From: Xylophilus sp. GOD-11R | GTDB lineage: Bacteria; Pseudomonadota; Gammaproteobacteria; Burkholderiales; Burkholderiaceae_C | Length of the DNA: 64,000 bases | Reading direction: 5' to 3' | Assembly (NCBI RefSeq): GCF_033546935.1 | Contig: NZ_CP137854.1 | Location: 1,178,001-1,242,000 of the forward strand | Shown: positions 36,047 through 43,647 of the stretch, one piece after another | Numbering within the stretch: position 1 is the stretch's first letter | Layout of the letters: each line of letters opens with the position of its first letter | Program-made: the position numbers and the translations under genes | Notes under the pieces: generated by a model | Told to the model about the DNA's origin: nothing | Databases searched by the model: none | Seen by the model: only the letters and a program-made list of their open reading frames with translations

Positions 36047-37695
36047 TTCTTGTCGTCCGGTTTGCCGCGCAGCAGCGATTCGGGATGGCGTTCGAGGTAG
36101 TCGGTCAGCACCCGTACCGAGGCGGCGGTGCGGGTGAGTTCCTGCAGCGTCTGGCGGACGTCCTGCTGCAGCGGGGCGTCTTGCGCCAGCGTGCGGTTGG
36201 CGCTGTCGATGGTCTTGCGCGCGTCCTTCATGGCGGCGGTGATCTCGGGCGACACGTCGTTGTTGAGCGTGCGCGTGAGCTGCTCGGCGCCGGCCAGCGT
36301 GCGGTTGAGGCTGGCCATGGTGGTGCGCAGTTCCTGGCCGATCTCGTCGATCGGCACCTTGTTGACCTTTGTCACGATCTCCTGCACCTGCGACTGCAGC
36401 GCGTCGAGGCTGCCGGACATGGTGGGCAGCTCGATCGGGTCCTTGGTGGCGTCGAACTGCACGGCCGGTGCCTTGGGAAAGAAGTCGACCGCCACGTAGA
36501 GCTGGCCGGTCAGCAGGTTGCCGTTGCGCAGCTGCGCCCGCAGACCCTTGCCGACCAGATAGCGGATCTGCTGCTCCTGGCTGTATTTGGACTCCGGCGC
36601 GGCGGCTTCGCCAGGGCGGCGCAGGCGGTCGGGGAAGATCTGCAGCATGACCGGCATGCGGAACTCGCGCTCGGTGCGGTCGAACTCCACGCCGATCGAC
36701 TTGACCTCGCCGATCACCACACCGCGGAAATCGACCGCCGCGCCCGGCGCCAGCCCGCGCAGCGACTGGTTGAAGTACAGCAGCACGTTCTTGGCCTGGC
36801 CGTCCGGCGGCTTGAGCGCGGTGTTCTCGTCCTCGGCCAGCGCGAAACGGGCGTTTTCGGCGGCGACCGGGCCGTTGGCGTCGTCCGGCGCCCGAAAGGC
36901 GATGCCGCCGAGCAGGATGGTGGCCAGCGACTGGGTGTGCAGCGTCACGCCGGAGGAATTGACCTGCATGTCGATGCCGCTCGCATGCCAGAAGCGGGTG
37001 TTGGCCCCGACGAATTTGTCGTAGGGCGCATTGACGAAGATGCGCAGGCTCACGCCCTTGCCGTCGGCGTCGAGCTCGTAGGCAGCGATCTGGCCGACCT
37101 TGATGCGGCGGAAGTACACCGGCGAGCCGACGTCGAGCGAGCCGATGTTCTGCGCATGCAGCATGAACTGCTTGCCCGAGGCGTCGCGGGTGACGATGGG
37201 CGGGGTTTCCAGGCCGGTGAACTCGCCGCTGGTCTCCTTGTCGACACCCGGGTCGGCCACGATGTAGGCGCCCGACAGCAGCGTGCCCAGGCCCGAGATG
37301 CCGCTGGTGTCCAGGCGCGGCCGCACCACCCAGAAGCGGGTGTCGCGCGCGGTGAAGGCCTCGGCATCCTTGGTGAGCTGCAGCACCACGCGCACCCGGG
37401 TGCGGTCCTTGGCCAGGCGCAGGCTCTGCACCACGCCGATCTGCACGTCCTTGTACTTGACGGCGGTCTTGCCGGCTTCCAGGCCCTCGGCGGTCTTGAA
37501 GCTCACTTCGACTTCCGGTCCCTGGCCCATCAGCACCTTGGCGACCAGCGTGATGCCGACCAGCGCGGCCACCAGCGGAATCAGCCAGATCAGCGAAGGC
37601 AGCCAGTTGCGCCGGCGCGCTACACGGGGTGGTTCGAGCGCCGGAGCGGGGGTGGGCGGCGGGCCGGGGGCATGTGATTGGTCGTCGCCGTTCAT
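36043..37695 (-). CDS. pqiB: PqiB, MCE-domain membrane-spanning lipid transport protein
   Basis: PqiB forms a syringe-like hexamer spanning the periplasm. The 550 residues contain a Pro-rich cytoplasmic N terminus, one membrane segment (LPSLIWLIPLVAALVGITLV) and three MCE repeats, recognisable from VEVSFKTAEGLEAGKTAVKY, GSPVYFRRIKVGQI and LAPGAAVDFRGVVIGEV. A long coiled C-terminal region follows (SQVQEIVTKVNKVPIDEIGQ onward). It overlaps the pqiA-type gene before it and pqiC after it by four bases each. Confidence 0.93.
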   Translation of the reverse strand: MNGDDQSHAPGPPPTPAPALEPPRVARRRNWLPSLIWLIPLVAALVGITLVAKVLMGQGPEVEVSFKTAEGLEAGKTAVKYKDVQIGVVQSLRLAKDRTRVRVVLQLTKDAEAFTARDTRFWVVRPRLDTSGISGLGTLLSGAYIVADPGVDKETSGEFTGLETPPIVTRDASGKQFMLHAQNIGSLDVGSPVYFRRIKVGQIAAYELDADGKGVSLRIFVNAPYDKFVGANTRFWHASGIDMQVNSSGVTLHTQSLATILLGGIAFRAPDDANGPVAAENARFALAEDENTALKPPDGQAKNVLLYFNQSLRGLAPGAAVDFRGVVIGEVKSIGVEFDRTEREFRMPVMLQIFPDRLRRPGEAAAPESKYSQEQQIRYLVGKGLRAQLRNGNLLTGQLYVAVDFFPKAPAVQFDATKDPIELPTMSGSLDALQSQVQEIVTKVNKVPIDEIGQELRTTMASLNRTLAGAEQLTRTLNNDVSPEITAAMKDARKTIDSANRTLAQDAPLQQDVRQTLQELTRTAASVRVLTDYLERHPESLLRGKPDDKK

Positions 37696-38315
37696 ACGGA
37701 TTTTTTGCCTTTCGGAAGGGGGCTGTCCCAGGTCAGCTTGGGATCGAAACTCAGCGAGGCCAGCATGGTCAGCACCACCACCGACGCGAAGGCCGCGATG
37801 CCGAGGCCGGCGGTGATCTGGGCGAAGCCCTGGATCTGCACCAGGCCGGTCAGCAGCGCCACGACGAACACGTCGAGCATGGACCAGCGGCCGATGACTT
37901 CGATGATGTGATAGAGCCTGGCGCGCTCGCCACGCCGCCAGTCGCTGCCGCTGCGCGCGGTGACCAGCAGGATGAACAGCGCCGCCAGCTTGAACAGCGG
38001 CACCAGGAAACTCGCCACGAAGATGATGGCGGCGATGCCGTAGGAGCCGCTGATCCAGAAGAAGATGATGCCGCTCAGGATGGTGTCGCTCTGCGTGCCG
38101 AAGAGCGAACGGGTGATCATGACCGGCAGCAGATTGGCCGGCAGATACATGACGCAGGCCGCGATCAGGAAGGCCCAGGTGCGGTTGAGGCTGTCGCGCT
38201 TGCGCGCGCGCAGCGTGGTGCCGCAGCGCGCGCAGGCGTCGCCGTCGGCCGCGTCGCGCCACACGGTGCCGCAATGGCGGCAGGGCAGTAGGCCGGCGGA
38301 CCGTGCGCGGATCAT
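37692..38315 (-). CDS. pqiA: PqiA-like membrane protein, second half
   Basis: A 207-residue inner-membrane protein matching the second repeat of paraquat-inducible protein A. It has a zinc-ribbon-like N terminus (CRHCGTVW and CARCGTTL), then about four membrane segments with YLPANLLPVMITRSLFG and GRWSMLDVFVVALLTGL. In E. coli both PqiA repeats are on one chain; here they are two genes joined by ATGA overlaps on both sides. It probably works with its partner and PqiBC in lipid transport and envelope integrity. Confidence 0.9.
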   Translation of the reverse strand: MIRARSAGLLPCRHCGTVWRDAADGDACARCGTTLRARKRDSLNRTWAFLIAACVMYLPANLLPVMITRSLFGTQSDTILSGIIFFWISGSYGIAAIIFVASFLVPLFKLAALFILLVTARSGSDWRRGERARLYHIIEVIGRWSMLDVFVVALLTGLVQIQGFAQITAGLGIAAFASVVVLTMLASLSFDPKLTWDSPLPKGKKSV

Positions 38316-38947
38316 GCGGCGGCCCCCGCGTCGCCCGGCGTCCCGTGCGCCGACGCCATGCGCCAGAAGCCGCGCGGGTCGAAGGCGAGCACCACGGTCA
38401 GCAGCACCGTCAGCGCGCCGAAGGACCAGAGCGCCGGCCCCGGAATCACCTTGGCCATGCCCGAGAGCTTGACCAGCGCGACCAGCACGCCGAGCAGAAA
38501 CACCTCGACCATGCCCCAGGGCCGCAGCATCTGCAGCGAGCGCACCAGGTAGGCGAAGCCGCGGGGCACGCGCTGCCGCACCAGCGGCAGCAGCAGCCAC
38601 ACCATCACGCCCATCTGCAGCAGCGGAAAGATGATGGTGGTGGCCAGCACCAGCGTGGCCACCAGCGTGCGGCCCTCGGCGGTGAGGGCATAGACCGCGC
38701 CGAGCAGCGTGGTCTGCGAGCGCATGCCGCGCAGGTTGATCTCGACGATGGGAAAGGCGTTGCTGACCACGAACATCACCAGGCTGGCGAGCGACAGCGG
38801 CAGCAGGCGCCGCTCCTGCTGGCCGGGGTGGCGGTCGAGCTCGGCGCCGCAGTTGGAACAGTGCGCCACTTCGCGCGGGCGCAGCTGGGCCCGCTGCCAG
38901 ACGGCGTCACAACTCTCGCAGACGATGGCCTGGGGGACTTCGATCAT
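38312..38947 (-). CDS. pqiA: PqiA-like membrane protein, first half
   Basis: A 211-residue protein equivalent to the first PqiA repeat. Cys pairs CESCDAVW and CSNCGAEL make a zinc-ribbon-like N-terminal domain, and about four membrane segments follow with LVMFVVSNAFPIVEINLRGM and LRPWGMVEVFLLGVLVALV. The ATG at 38947 starts directly at the Cys motif; the frame upstream adds an unlike Arg/Ala-rich stretch. It heads the four-gene pqi operon, and its stop overlaps the start of the second PqiA gene. Confidence 0.9.
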   Translation of the reverse strand: MIEVPQAIVCESCDAVWQRAQLRPREVAHCSNCGAELDRHPGQQERRLLPLSLASLVMFVVSNAFPIVEINLRGMRSQTTLLGAVYALTAEGRTLVATLVLATTIIFPLLQMGVMVWLLLPLVRQRVPRGFAYLVRSLQMLRPWGMVEVFLLGVLVALVKLSGMAKVIPGPALWSFGALTVLLTVVLAFDPRGFWRMASAHGTPGDAGAAA

Positions 38948-39048
38948 GAGCCGCGAAGTATGCCCAGCCCGCGCGGCGGGGCACGCGGGGCGATATGCCG
39001 ATCTGGCTGGCGGAAATGGCCGACAACCCCTTGCGTCGGCGCGCAGGT

Positions 39049-39333
39049 TCAACCCGGCTCGGCGCGGCCCACCCAATAGGTCGCGCCGTCGGCGCCGTAG
39101 CGTTCCTCGTGGGGCGTGCCGGCGGCGATCGCGAAGCGGTCACCAGGCCGCAGGTGCCGGGTGACGCCGTCGACCGTCAGCCACATCTCGCCGGCGATGA
39201 CCAGCGCGTCGGCGTCGAACGGGTGGCTGTGCGTCGCGACATCTTCGTCCGGCGCCCAGCTGCGGGCGACGACTTCGTCGAAGCCGCGAGCCGCCTGAGC
39301 GGCGCGGAAGGTGTCGAAATCGGGAAGGCTCAT
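39049..39333 (-). CDS. Small cupin-domain protein
   Basis: A 94-residue single cupin. Motif one includes VATHSHPFDADALVIAGEMW with the two metal-ligand histidines, and motif two GDRFAIAAGTPHEERYG. Such small cupins bind a metal or a small ligand; the substrate is unknown. Its ATG overlaps the stop of the upstream SRPBCC gene (ATGA), so the two are coupled and may handle the same small molecule. Confidence 0.82.
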   Translation of the reverse strand: MSLPDFDTFRAAQAARGFDEVVARSWAPDEDVATHSHPFDADALVIAGEMWLTVDGVTRHLRPGDRFAIAAGTPHEERYGADGATYWVGRAEPG

Positions 39334-39725
39334 GGTTGTTCCATCAGGGTTTTGAGTGCGACCAGGTCCTTGGCCACATGCGCTGCGTCCTGCTCCAGCA
39401 GCTCCGGCGCGGATCCCGGCAAGGCCAGCACCACGAAGCTCAGCACGCTGCCGGTGCCCGCCGGCGTCACCCTAAAGGCGTTGTGCACGGTGGTGCCGTC
39501 GGGCAGCGTGACGTCGTGGTCAAGCACGCCGAAGGGGTTGGGTTCGGCCATGCGGAGCCTGACCCGGCCCATCGGCGAATCGGTGAACCATTCGCCGTTT
39601 TCCTGGCTGACCCCGGCGGCGAGCCCGGACGCCCATCGGGGAAGGTTCTCAATCCGGCGGGCGAAGTCGTAGACGTCGTTGGCGGCCCGGTCGACGTTCT
39701 GGCTCACGATGTGGAAAGGGTGCAT
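39330..39725 (-). CDS. SRPBCC (START-like) family protein
   Basis: A 131-residue protein with the helix-grip pattern of polyketide cyclase/START-like proteins: an N-terminal strand (MHPFHIVSQNVDRAANDVYD), FARRIENLPRWASGLAAG, and a C-terminal helix (APELLEQDAAHVAKDLVALK). Members bind hydrophobic small molecules in a cavity. It is coupled by a four-base overlap to the downstream cupin gene. No pathway can be assigned from context. Confidence 0.78.
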   Translation of the reverse strand: MHPFHIVSQNVDRAANDVYDFARRIENLPRWASGLAAGVSQENGEWFTDSPMGRVRLRMAEPNPFGVLDHDVTLPDGTTVHNAFRVTPAGTGSVLSFVVLALPGSAPELLEQDAAHVAKDLVALKTLMEQP

Positions 39726-39831
39726 GGGCTTCTCCTGGTGAACCCGGCGCGAGCGCGTTGCCGGTCAAGTGGCCGAGCTTCGATCCGTGGCGCGGCCGGC
39801 GTGCATCCGGCTGTATCTCCGCCCCGGCGCG

Positions 39832-40980
39832 TCAGCCGGCCGGAAAGCGCGCCTCGAAGACCGTGCCGTGCCCGGCGTCGGAGCGCACTTCGATCCGGCC
39901 GCCGTGGGCCTTGGCGATCTCACCCACGATATACAGGCCCAGGCCCACGCTGCGAGCCTCTCCGACCCGGCCGCCGCGCACCATCGGCTGGAACAGTTGT
40001 CCGACCGATTCCGCCGGAATCGGATCGCCCCAGTTGTGCACGCTGACCAGCCCGCAGCCGTCGTCCACCGACGAACTCACGGTGACGGGTCGAGTCGGGT
40101 CGCCGTAGGTCAGCGCGTTGGAGACCAGGTTGCCGACGAGCTGCGACAGCCGGTCGGGATCGATCGGGCACACACCTTCTTGTCCGCGTACGTGCACCAG
40201 CTCGCGTTCCGGGCGCGCCAGGGCCAATTCCTCGACCGTGTCGGCGATCACGTCGTTCAGTGCCACCGCGCGGGGCGCCACCGCAAGGCCGGCGCCGATG
40301 CGGGCGGCGGTGAAATCCAACAGGTCGGCGATCAGCCGGTGCGCCCGCTCGGTGGCGCGCGACACCCGGCCCAGTACCCGGATCTGGTTGGCTGTGAGGT
40401 CGCCCCGGGTGAGCGCGAGGATGCCCATGTGGACGGCGGCCAGCGGGTTGCGCAGGTCGTGGCTCACGATGCCCACCATCTGTTCGGCGAACAGGGCGCG
40501 GTCCTGGGCGTCGGCTTCCTGGCGCGTGGCTTCGTGGACCAGCAGGCGCATCTCCTCGCGTGACTCGGCGAGCTCGCGTTCGTTCATCTGGCGGTCGGCG
40601 GCGGGCAGAAAGACGTAATCGGTGCAGTGGCCCGCGGGCGTGGCGCGGCGGCGGGCGCTCATCAGCATCGGCTGGCCGTGGCCCTCGGCGTGCGACAGGG
40701 CCATCAATACGTCGGCGATGTTGCCGGTGCGATCGATCGTGGCGGTCCAGTGGGCTGTCTGTGTATGGCAGTCGGGATGCAGCCAGTCGTGCAGATGCGT
40801 TGGGTTGGCAGCGTCGAGGCGTCGTGCCAGCCAGGCGGCCAGCGTTTCATTGATCCAGACGACCTGGTCGGCTTCGTCGGCGACCAATACGCCACATGGG
40901 AGCTGGTCGAGCGGCGGCGTGGGGGACGGGGCGTTTTCGGTCAAGGCGTGCGAACGTGGGCAAACAAGACCCGTGAGCAT
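39832..40980 (-). CDS. Soluble PAS-domain sensor histidine kinase
   Basis: A 382-residue kinase without membrane segments. The N-terminal PAS region (LPCGVLVADEADQVVWINET onward) is followed by a coiled linker (residues about 145-175) and the phosphorylation domain with VSHDLRNPLAAVHMGILA. The ATPase domain shows LVGNLVSNALTYGDP (N box) and VGLGLYIVGEIAKAHGG (G box). The ATG at 40980 was preferred to an in-frame TTG at 40998. No response regulator adjoins it, so the partner is elsewhere; the receiver-defective regulator at 34040 is an unlikely one. Confidence 0.88.
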   Translation of the reverse strand: MLTGLVCPRSHALTENAPSPTPPLDQLPCGVLVADEADQVVWINETLAAWLARRLDAANPTHLHDWLHPDCHTQTAHWTATIDRTGNIADVLMALSHAEGHGQPMLMSARRRATPAGHCTDYVFLPAADRQMNERELAESREEMRLLVHEATRQEADAQDRALFAEQMVGIVSHDLRNPLAAVHMGILALTRGDLTANQIRVLGRVSRATERAHRLIADLLDFTAARIGAGLAVAPRAVALNDVIADTVEELALARPERELVHVRGQEGVCPIDPDRLSQLVGNLVSNALTYGDPTRPVTVSSSVDDGCGLVSVHNWGDPIPAESVGQLFQPMVRGGRVGEARSVGLGLYIVGEIAKAHGGRIEVRSDAGHGTVFEARFPAG

Positions 40981-41327
40981 ACGCACGGCCCGGCGCAAGC
41001 TTGTTTCCGGTCGGCAGGCAGCGCAGGCACAGCGCTTGATCGATCACGAAATTGCCTGGCCGATGTCTGGAAATGTCGATGGGGGCGGTGCGCGGGAATA
41101 TCGAAGAACGAGATTTCATGCAATTTCCGCATGTATGTATTTCGCTGACGAGATATGGCTGAAAGTATTTATTGATGCTCGATGTATGTTTAAAAATTTC
41201 TGACGGCAATGTACGAGTCGTCCTACTGAGCGGCCAAGCTGGCTTGTTAAATTGGTTTCGGGTTCGGCATATAACGGGCCCCCGATTGTGAATATCGGAT
41301 TCTTGAAATGACTTTGGAGTAGTCACC
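40981..41327. promoter_or_regulatory. AT-richer intergenic region between kinase and small stress-like gene
   Basis: About 350 nt without a gene separate the divergent kinase and small Gln/Asn-rich gene. The part from about 41090 to 41325 is clearly more AT-rich than the flanks. It contains TTGTTA (41244-41249) followed by a CATATAAC stretch near 41268-41275, but the spacing is wider than optimal for a sigma-70 promoter, so I make no firm promoter call. The 3' end holds the GGAG ribosome site of the small gene. Confidence 0.4.
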
Positions 41328-41534
41328 ATGGCAAATCAAAAGCAGCAGGACAACAAGAACCATGATCCGCAAGGAAATAACCAGCACAACGCTGGCAATG
41401 CGGGCGTCAACCAGTCGCAGCAGGAGCAGCGCGGCACCGCCGCCGGCCAGCAACGCGCCGGCACGGGCGTGCAGGGCGGCACCCATGAGCAGCACGTAAA
41501 AGCCGGGCAGCAGAGCCACAAAAACACCAGGTGA
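41328..41534 (+). CDS. Small Gln/Asn-rich hydrophilic protein
   Basis: A 68-residue protein made almost entirely of polar residues (MANQKQQDNKNHDPQGNNQH at the start; Gln, Asn, Gly, His abundant), with no hydrophobic core and no Cys. It is probably disordered, resembling small stress-induced hydrophilic proteins. GGAG stands about eight bases before the ATG, and a strong terminator follows 18 nt after the stop, so it is a complete single-gene transcript. I do not recognise a named family. The neighbours (DUF6321, RecQ, catalase) suggest stationary-phase or stress expression; that is inference. Confidence 0.75.
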   Translation: MANQKQQDNKNHDPQGNNQHNAGNAGVNQSQQEQRGTAAGQQRAGTGVQGGTHEQHVKAGQQSHKNTR

Positions 41535-41552
41535 TGGGTCTTGAGACGAACG

Positions 41553-41574
41553 AAGGGGGCTCGGCCCCCTTTTT
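41553..41574 (+). terminator. Intrinsic terminator of the small Gln/Asn-rich gene
   Basis: AAGGGGGC (41553-41560) and GCCCCCTT (41564-41571) form an eight-base-pair stem with a TCG loop, followed by a run of T (41570-41574). It lies 19 nt after the stop of the small gene and ahead of the convergent DUF6321 gene. Confidence 0.88.
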
Positions 41575-41620
41575 CTTTGGCTGTCGTCTCTTTAAATCAA
41601 GGCGAACACGATCGTGAAAA

Positions 41621-41992
41621 TCACGATTTGGCGCGCGGGCCCTGTTTTTCGCGCTCACGGCGGTAACGCTCCAACAGGCGCTTGCCTTTGTCGGCAATGC
41701 GACGGGCGGCCGCTTCGGTCGTCGGAACGGGTTCTCCCCAAGCGTGCGCCGAGAGGGCGAAACGGGTGGGCTTGCCCTTGGCGTCTTTCAGGGCGGGTAG
41801 TGGATCCCGTCCATAGAACCGCGTCGCCCAGCTGCCTTTGCGGCGCATGTCGTCCAGCGACATTTCACGCACCGGCTTGGTCACGCCGGGCTTGAGATGC
41901 GCGCCCTGTTTTTCGGCAAATTCGGCGCGCCCGGCGGCGGTCAGTCCGCCCTTGGGGTCTTTGGTCGTCTTGGCTTTTTCGGTGCTGCTCAT
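41621..41992 (-). CDS. DUF6321-type small basic protein
   Basis: A 123-residue basic protein beginning MSSTEKAKTTKDPKGGLTAA, with KPGVTKPVREMSLDDMRRKG, SWATRFYGRD, KGKPTRFALSAHAWGEPVP and a charged helical C terminus. This pattern (KDPKGGLTAAGRA, MRRKGS, RFALSAxAWGEPVP) recurs in small proteobacterial proteins of unknown function that I associate with DUF6321; the family name is from memory. AAAAGGA precedes the ATG. The high Lys/Arg content is compatible with nucleic-acid binding, which is not demonstrated. It lies 28 nt downstream of recQ on the same strand and may be cotranscribed. Confidence 0.72.
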   Translation of the reverse strand: MSSTEKAKTTKDPKGGLTAAGRAEFAEKQGAHLKPGVTKPVREMSLDDMRRKGSWATRFYGRDPLPALKDAKGKPTRFALSAHAWGEPVPTTEAAARRIADKGKRLLERYRREREKQGPRAKS

Positions 41993-42020
41993 CGTCAGTC
42001 CTTTTCGGTGCGCGGCCTTT

Positions 42021-43541
42021 TCAGGCCGCCAGGGGTAATGCGTTTGTTTCCTGCTGAGCCTGAGCGATGCGGCGGCAGGTGTCGCAGTGGCCGCACGGTG
42101 GCCGGTCGATTTCGCGGTCGTGGCCGACGCTTTCCAGCAGCACCTGCCAACGGCAACGGCCGGACTGGGCGTAGTCGACCATGCGTTCAAGCGACGCACG
42201 GTCGGCTGTTCGCTTGTCCTGGTAGGTCTGCATCGCCGCCTCGAGCACCGCCGATTCCACATCCGCTCTGCGCAGCCGAACCACGCCGCGTGGATCCACC
42301 GAGACGATGCGCCGCTGCCGCAGCAGGCTGACGCATACCTTGAGCTTGCCGACCGGGCGATCGGTGGCGTCGGCCAACGCCTGCAGACTCCAGCCGTCGT
42401 CGGGTGCGGGCGCTTGCAGCGCGGCCCACAGGGCGTCGAGATCGGCCAGATCCGGGTAGCGGCCGGTCAGAAAGAATTGCTGCACCGCCCTGTCCTTGCG
42501 CAGAAAGAGCAGGGTGCAGTCGCAACGTTGGCCGTCGCGTCCGGCACGGCCGGTTTCCTGGTAATAGGCGTCGAGCGAGCCGGGCATCTGGTGGTGGATG
42601 ACGAAGCGGATGTCCTGCTTGTCGATGCCCAGACCGAAGGCGTTGGTGGCGACCACCACGCGGATCTCGCCCGCCATGAAGGCTTGTTGCACGTCATGGC
42701 GTTCCGTCGGCCCGAGCTTGCCGTGGTAGAGACCGACGTCCGGCACATCGGCCGCGAGCAAGGCATCGCGCACCGCCTCGGCGGCCTTCACCGTCGCGGC
42801 GTAGACCAGGCCGGCGCCGGATGAATCGCGAACCAGGGCCACGGTGCGCGCCAGTTTTTCGGCGCTGTTGGTGAGCAGGTCGACGGCGTAGTCGAGGTTG
42901 GGTCGGTAGGTGCCGGTCTCCACCATGCCGGACACCGGGATGCCGAGCTGGGCGCGGATGTCGGCGGCGACCGCTTCGGTCGCGGTGGCGGTCAGTGCCA
43001 GCACCGGTGGCTGGCCCAGTGCCTTTCGTGCGGCGGCGATCTCCAGGAAAGCCGGGCGGAAATCATGGCCCCATTGGCTGATGCAGTGCGCTTCGTCCAC
43101 CACCAGCAAGGACACCGGGGCGCCTTCGGCGAGCAGGTCCTGGAACTTCGGATCGGCCAGGCGTTCCGGCGTGGTCAGCACGATGCGCGCGGTACGCCTG
43201 GCGATCGCGGCTTCGGCTTGCTGCAGTTCCTCGGTGTCGATCGCGCTGTTGAGCTGCACCGCCTGCACGCCGAGCGCGTTGAGCGCCGAGCACTGGTCTT
43301 GCATCAGCGCGATCAGCGGTGACACGACCAATGTGATGCCCGGCAGCAGCACGGCGGGCAACTGGTAGCAGAGCGACTTGCCGGCGCCGGTCGGCATCAC
43401 GGCCAGCGTCGACCGGCTGGCCAATACGCGCTCGATGGTTTCCTGCTGGCCCGGTCGCAGCGTCTTGAGTCGGAAGGTCTTGCGCAGCGTGGTGCGCACG
43501 AGGTCGGGCAGTGGCTTGGCGTTGTGGGGAGAGCGGGGCAT
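42021..43541 (-). CDS. recQ: RecQ-family ATP-dependent DNA helicase, short form
   Basis: A 506-residue 3'-5' DNA helicase for repair and recombination. Motifs in order: Walker A VMPTGAGKSLCYQLPA, SPLIALMQDQ, the DEAH box in VVDEAHCISQWGHDFRP, TATAT, YHGKLGPTERHDVQQAFM, ATNAFGLGIDK, and the arginine finger in QETGRAGRDGQ. Near the C terminus the zinc-site cysteines (RCRWQ and CGHCDTC) are present. There is no HRDC domain after the zinc site, so it is shorter than E. coli RecQ and may be a paralogue. The ATG at 43541 starts just before the helicase domain. Confidence 0.9.
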   Translation of the reverse strand: MPRSPHNAKPLPDLVRTTLRKTFRLKTLRPGQQETIERVLASRSTLAVMPTGAGKSLCYQLPAVLLPGITLVVSPLIALMQDQCSALNALGVQAVQLNSAIDTEELQQAEAAIARRTARIVLTTPERLADPKFQDLLAEGAPVSLLVVDEAHCISQWGHDFRPAFLEIAAARKALGQPPVLALTATATEAVAADIRAQLGIPVSGMVETGTYRPNLDYAVDLLTNSAEKLARTVALVRDSSGAGLVYAATVKAAEAVRDALLAADVPDVGLYHGKLGPTERHDVQQAFMAGEIRVVVATNAFGLGIDKQDIRFVIHHQMPGSLDAYYQETGRAGRDGQRCDCTLLFLRKDRAVQQFFLTGRYPDLADLDALWAALQAPAPDDGWSLQALADATDRPVGKLKVCVSLLRQRRIVSVDPRGVVRLRRADVESAVLEAAMQTYQDKRTADRASLERMVDYAQSGRCRWQVLLESVGHDREIDRPPCGHCDTCRRIAQAQQETNALPLAA

Positions 43542-43647
43542 GGCGATGTGCAGCTGTTTCGATGCAATGTGCCGATGCCGACCCGGCCGCCCGGGTCGGC
43601 GTCGGCGCCCTGCATCTGTCGGCGCCGCGCCTACCCCCGAGCGTTTT

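Noticed and set aside
42012..42029. Hairpin GCGGCCT-TTTC-AGGCCGC as a terminator for recQ
   Set aside because: It overlaps the recQ stop and is not followed by a T-tract on either strand.
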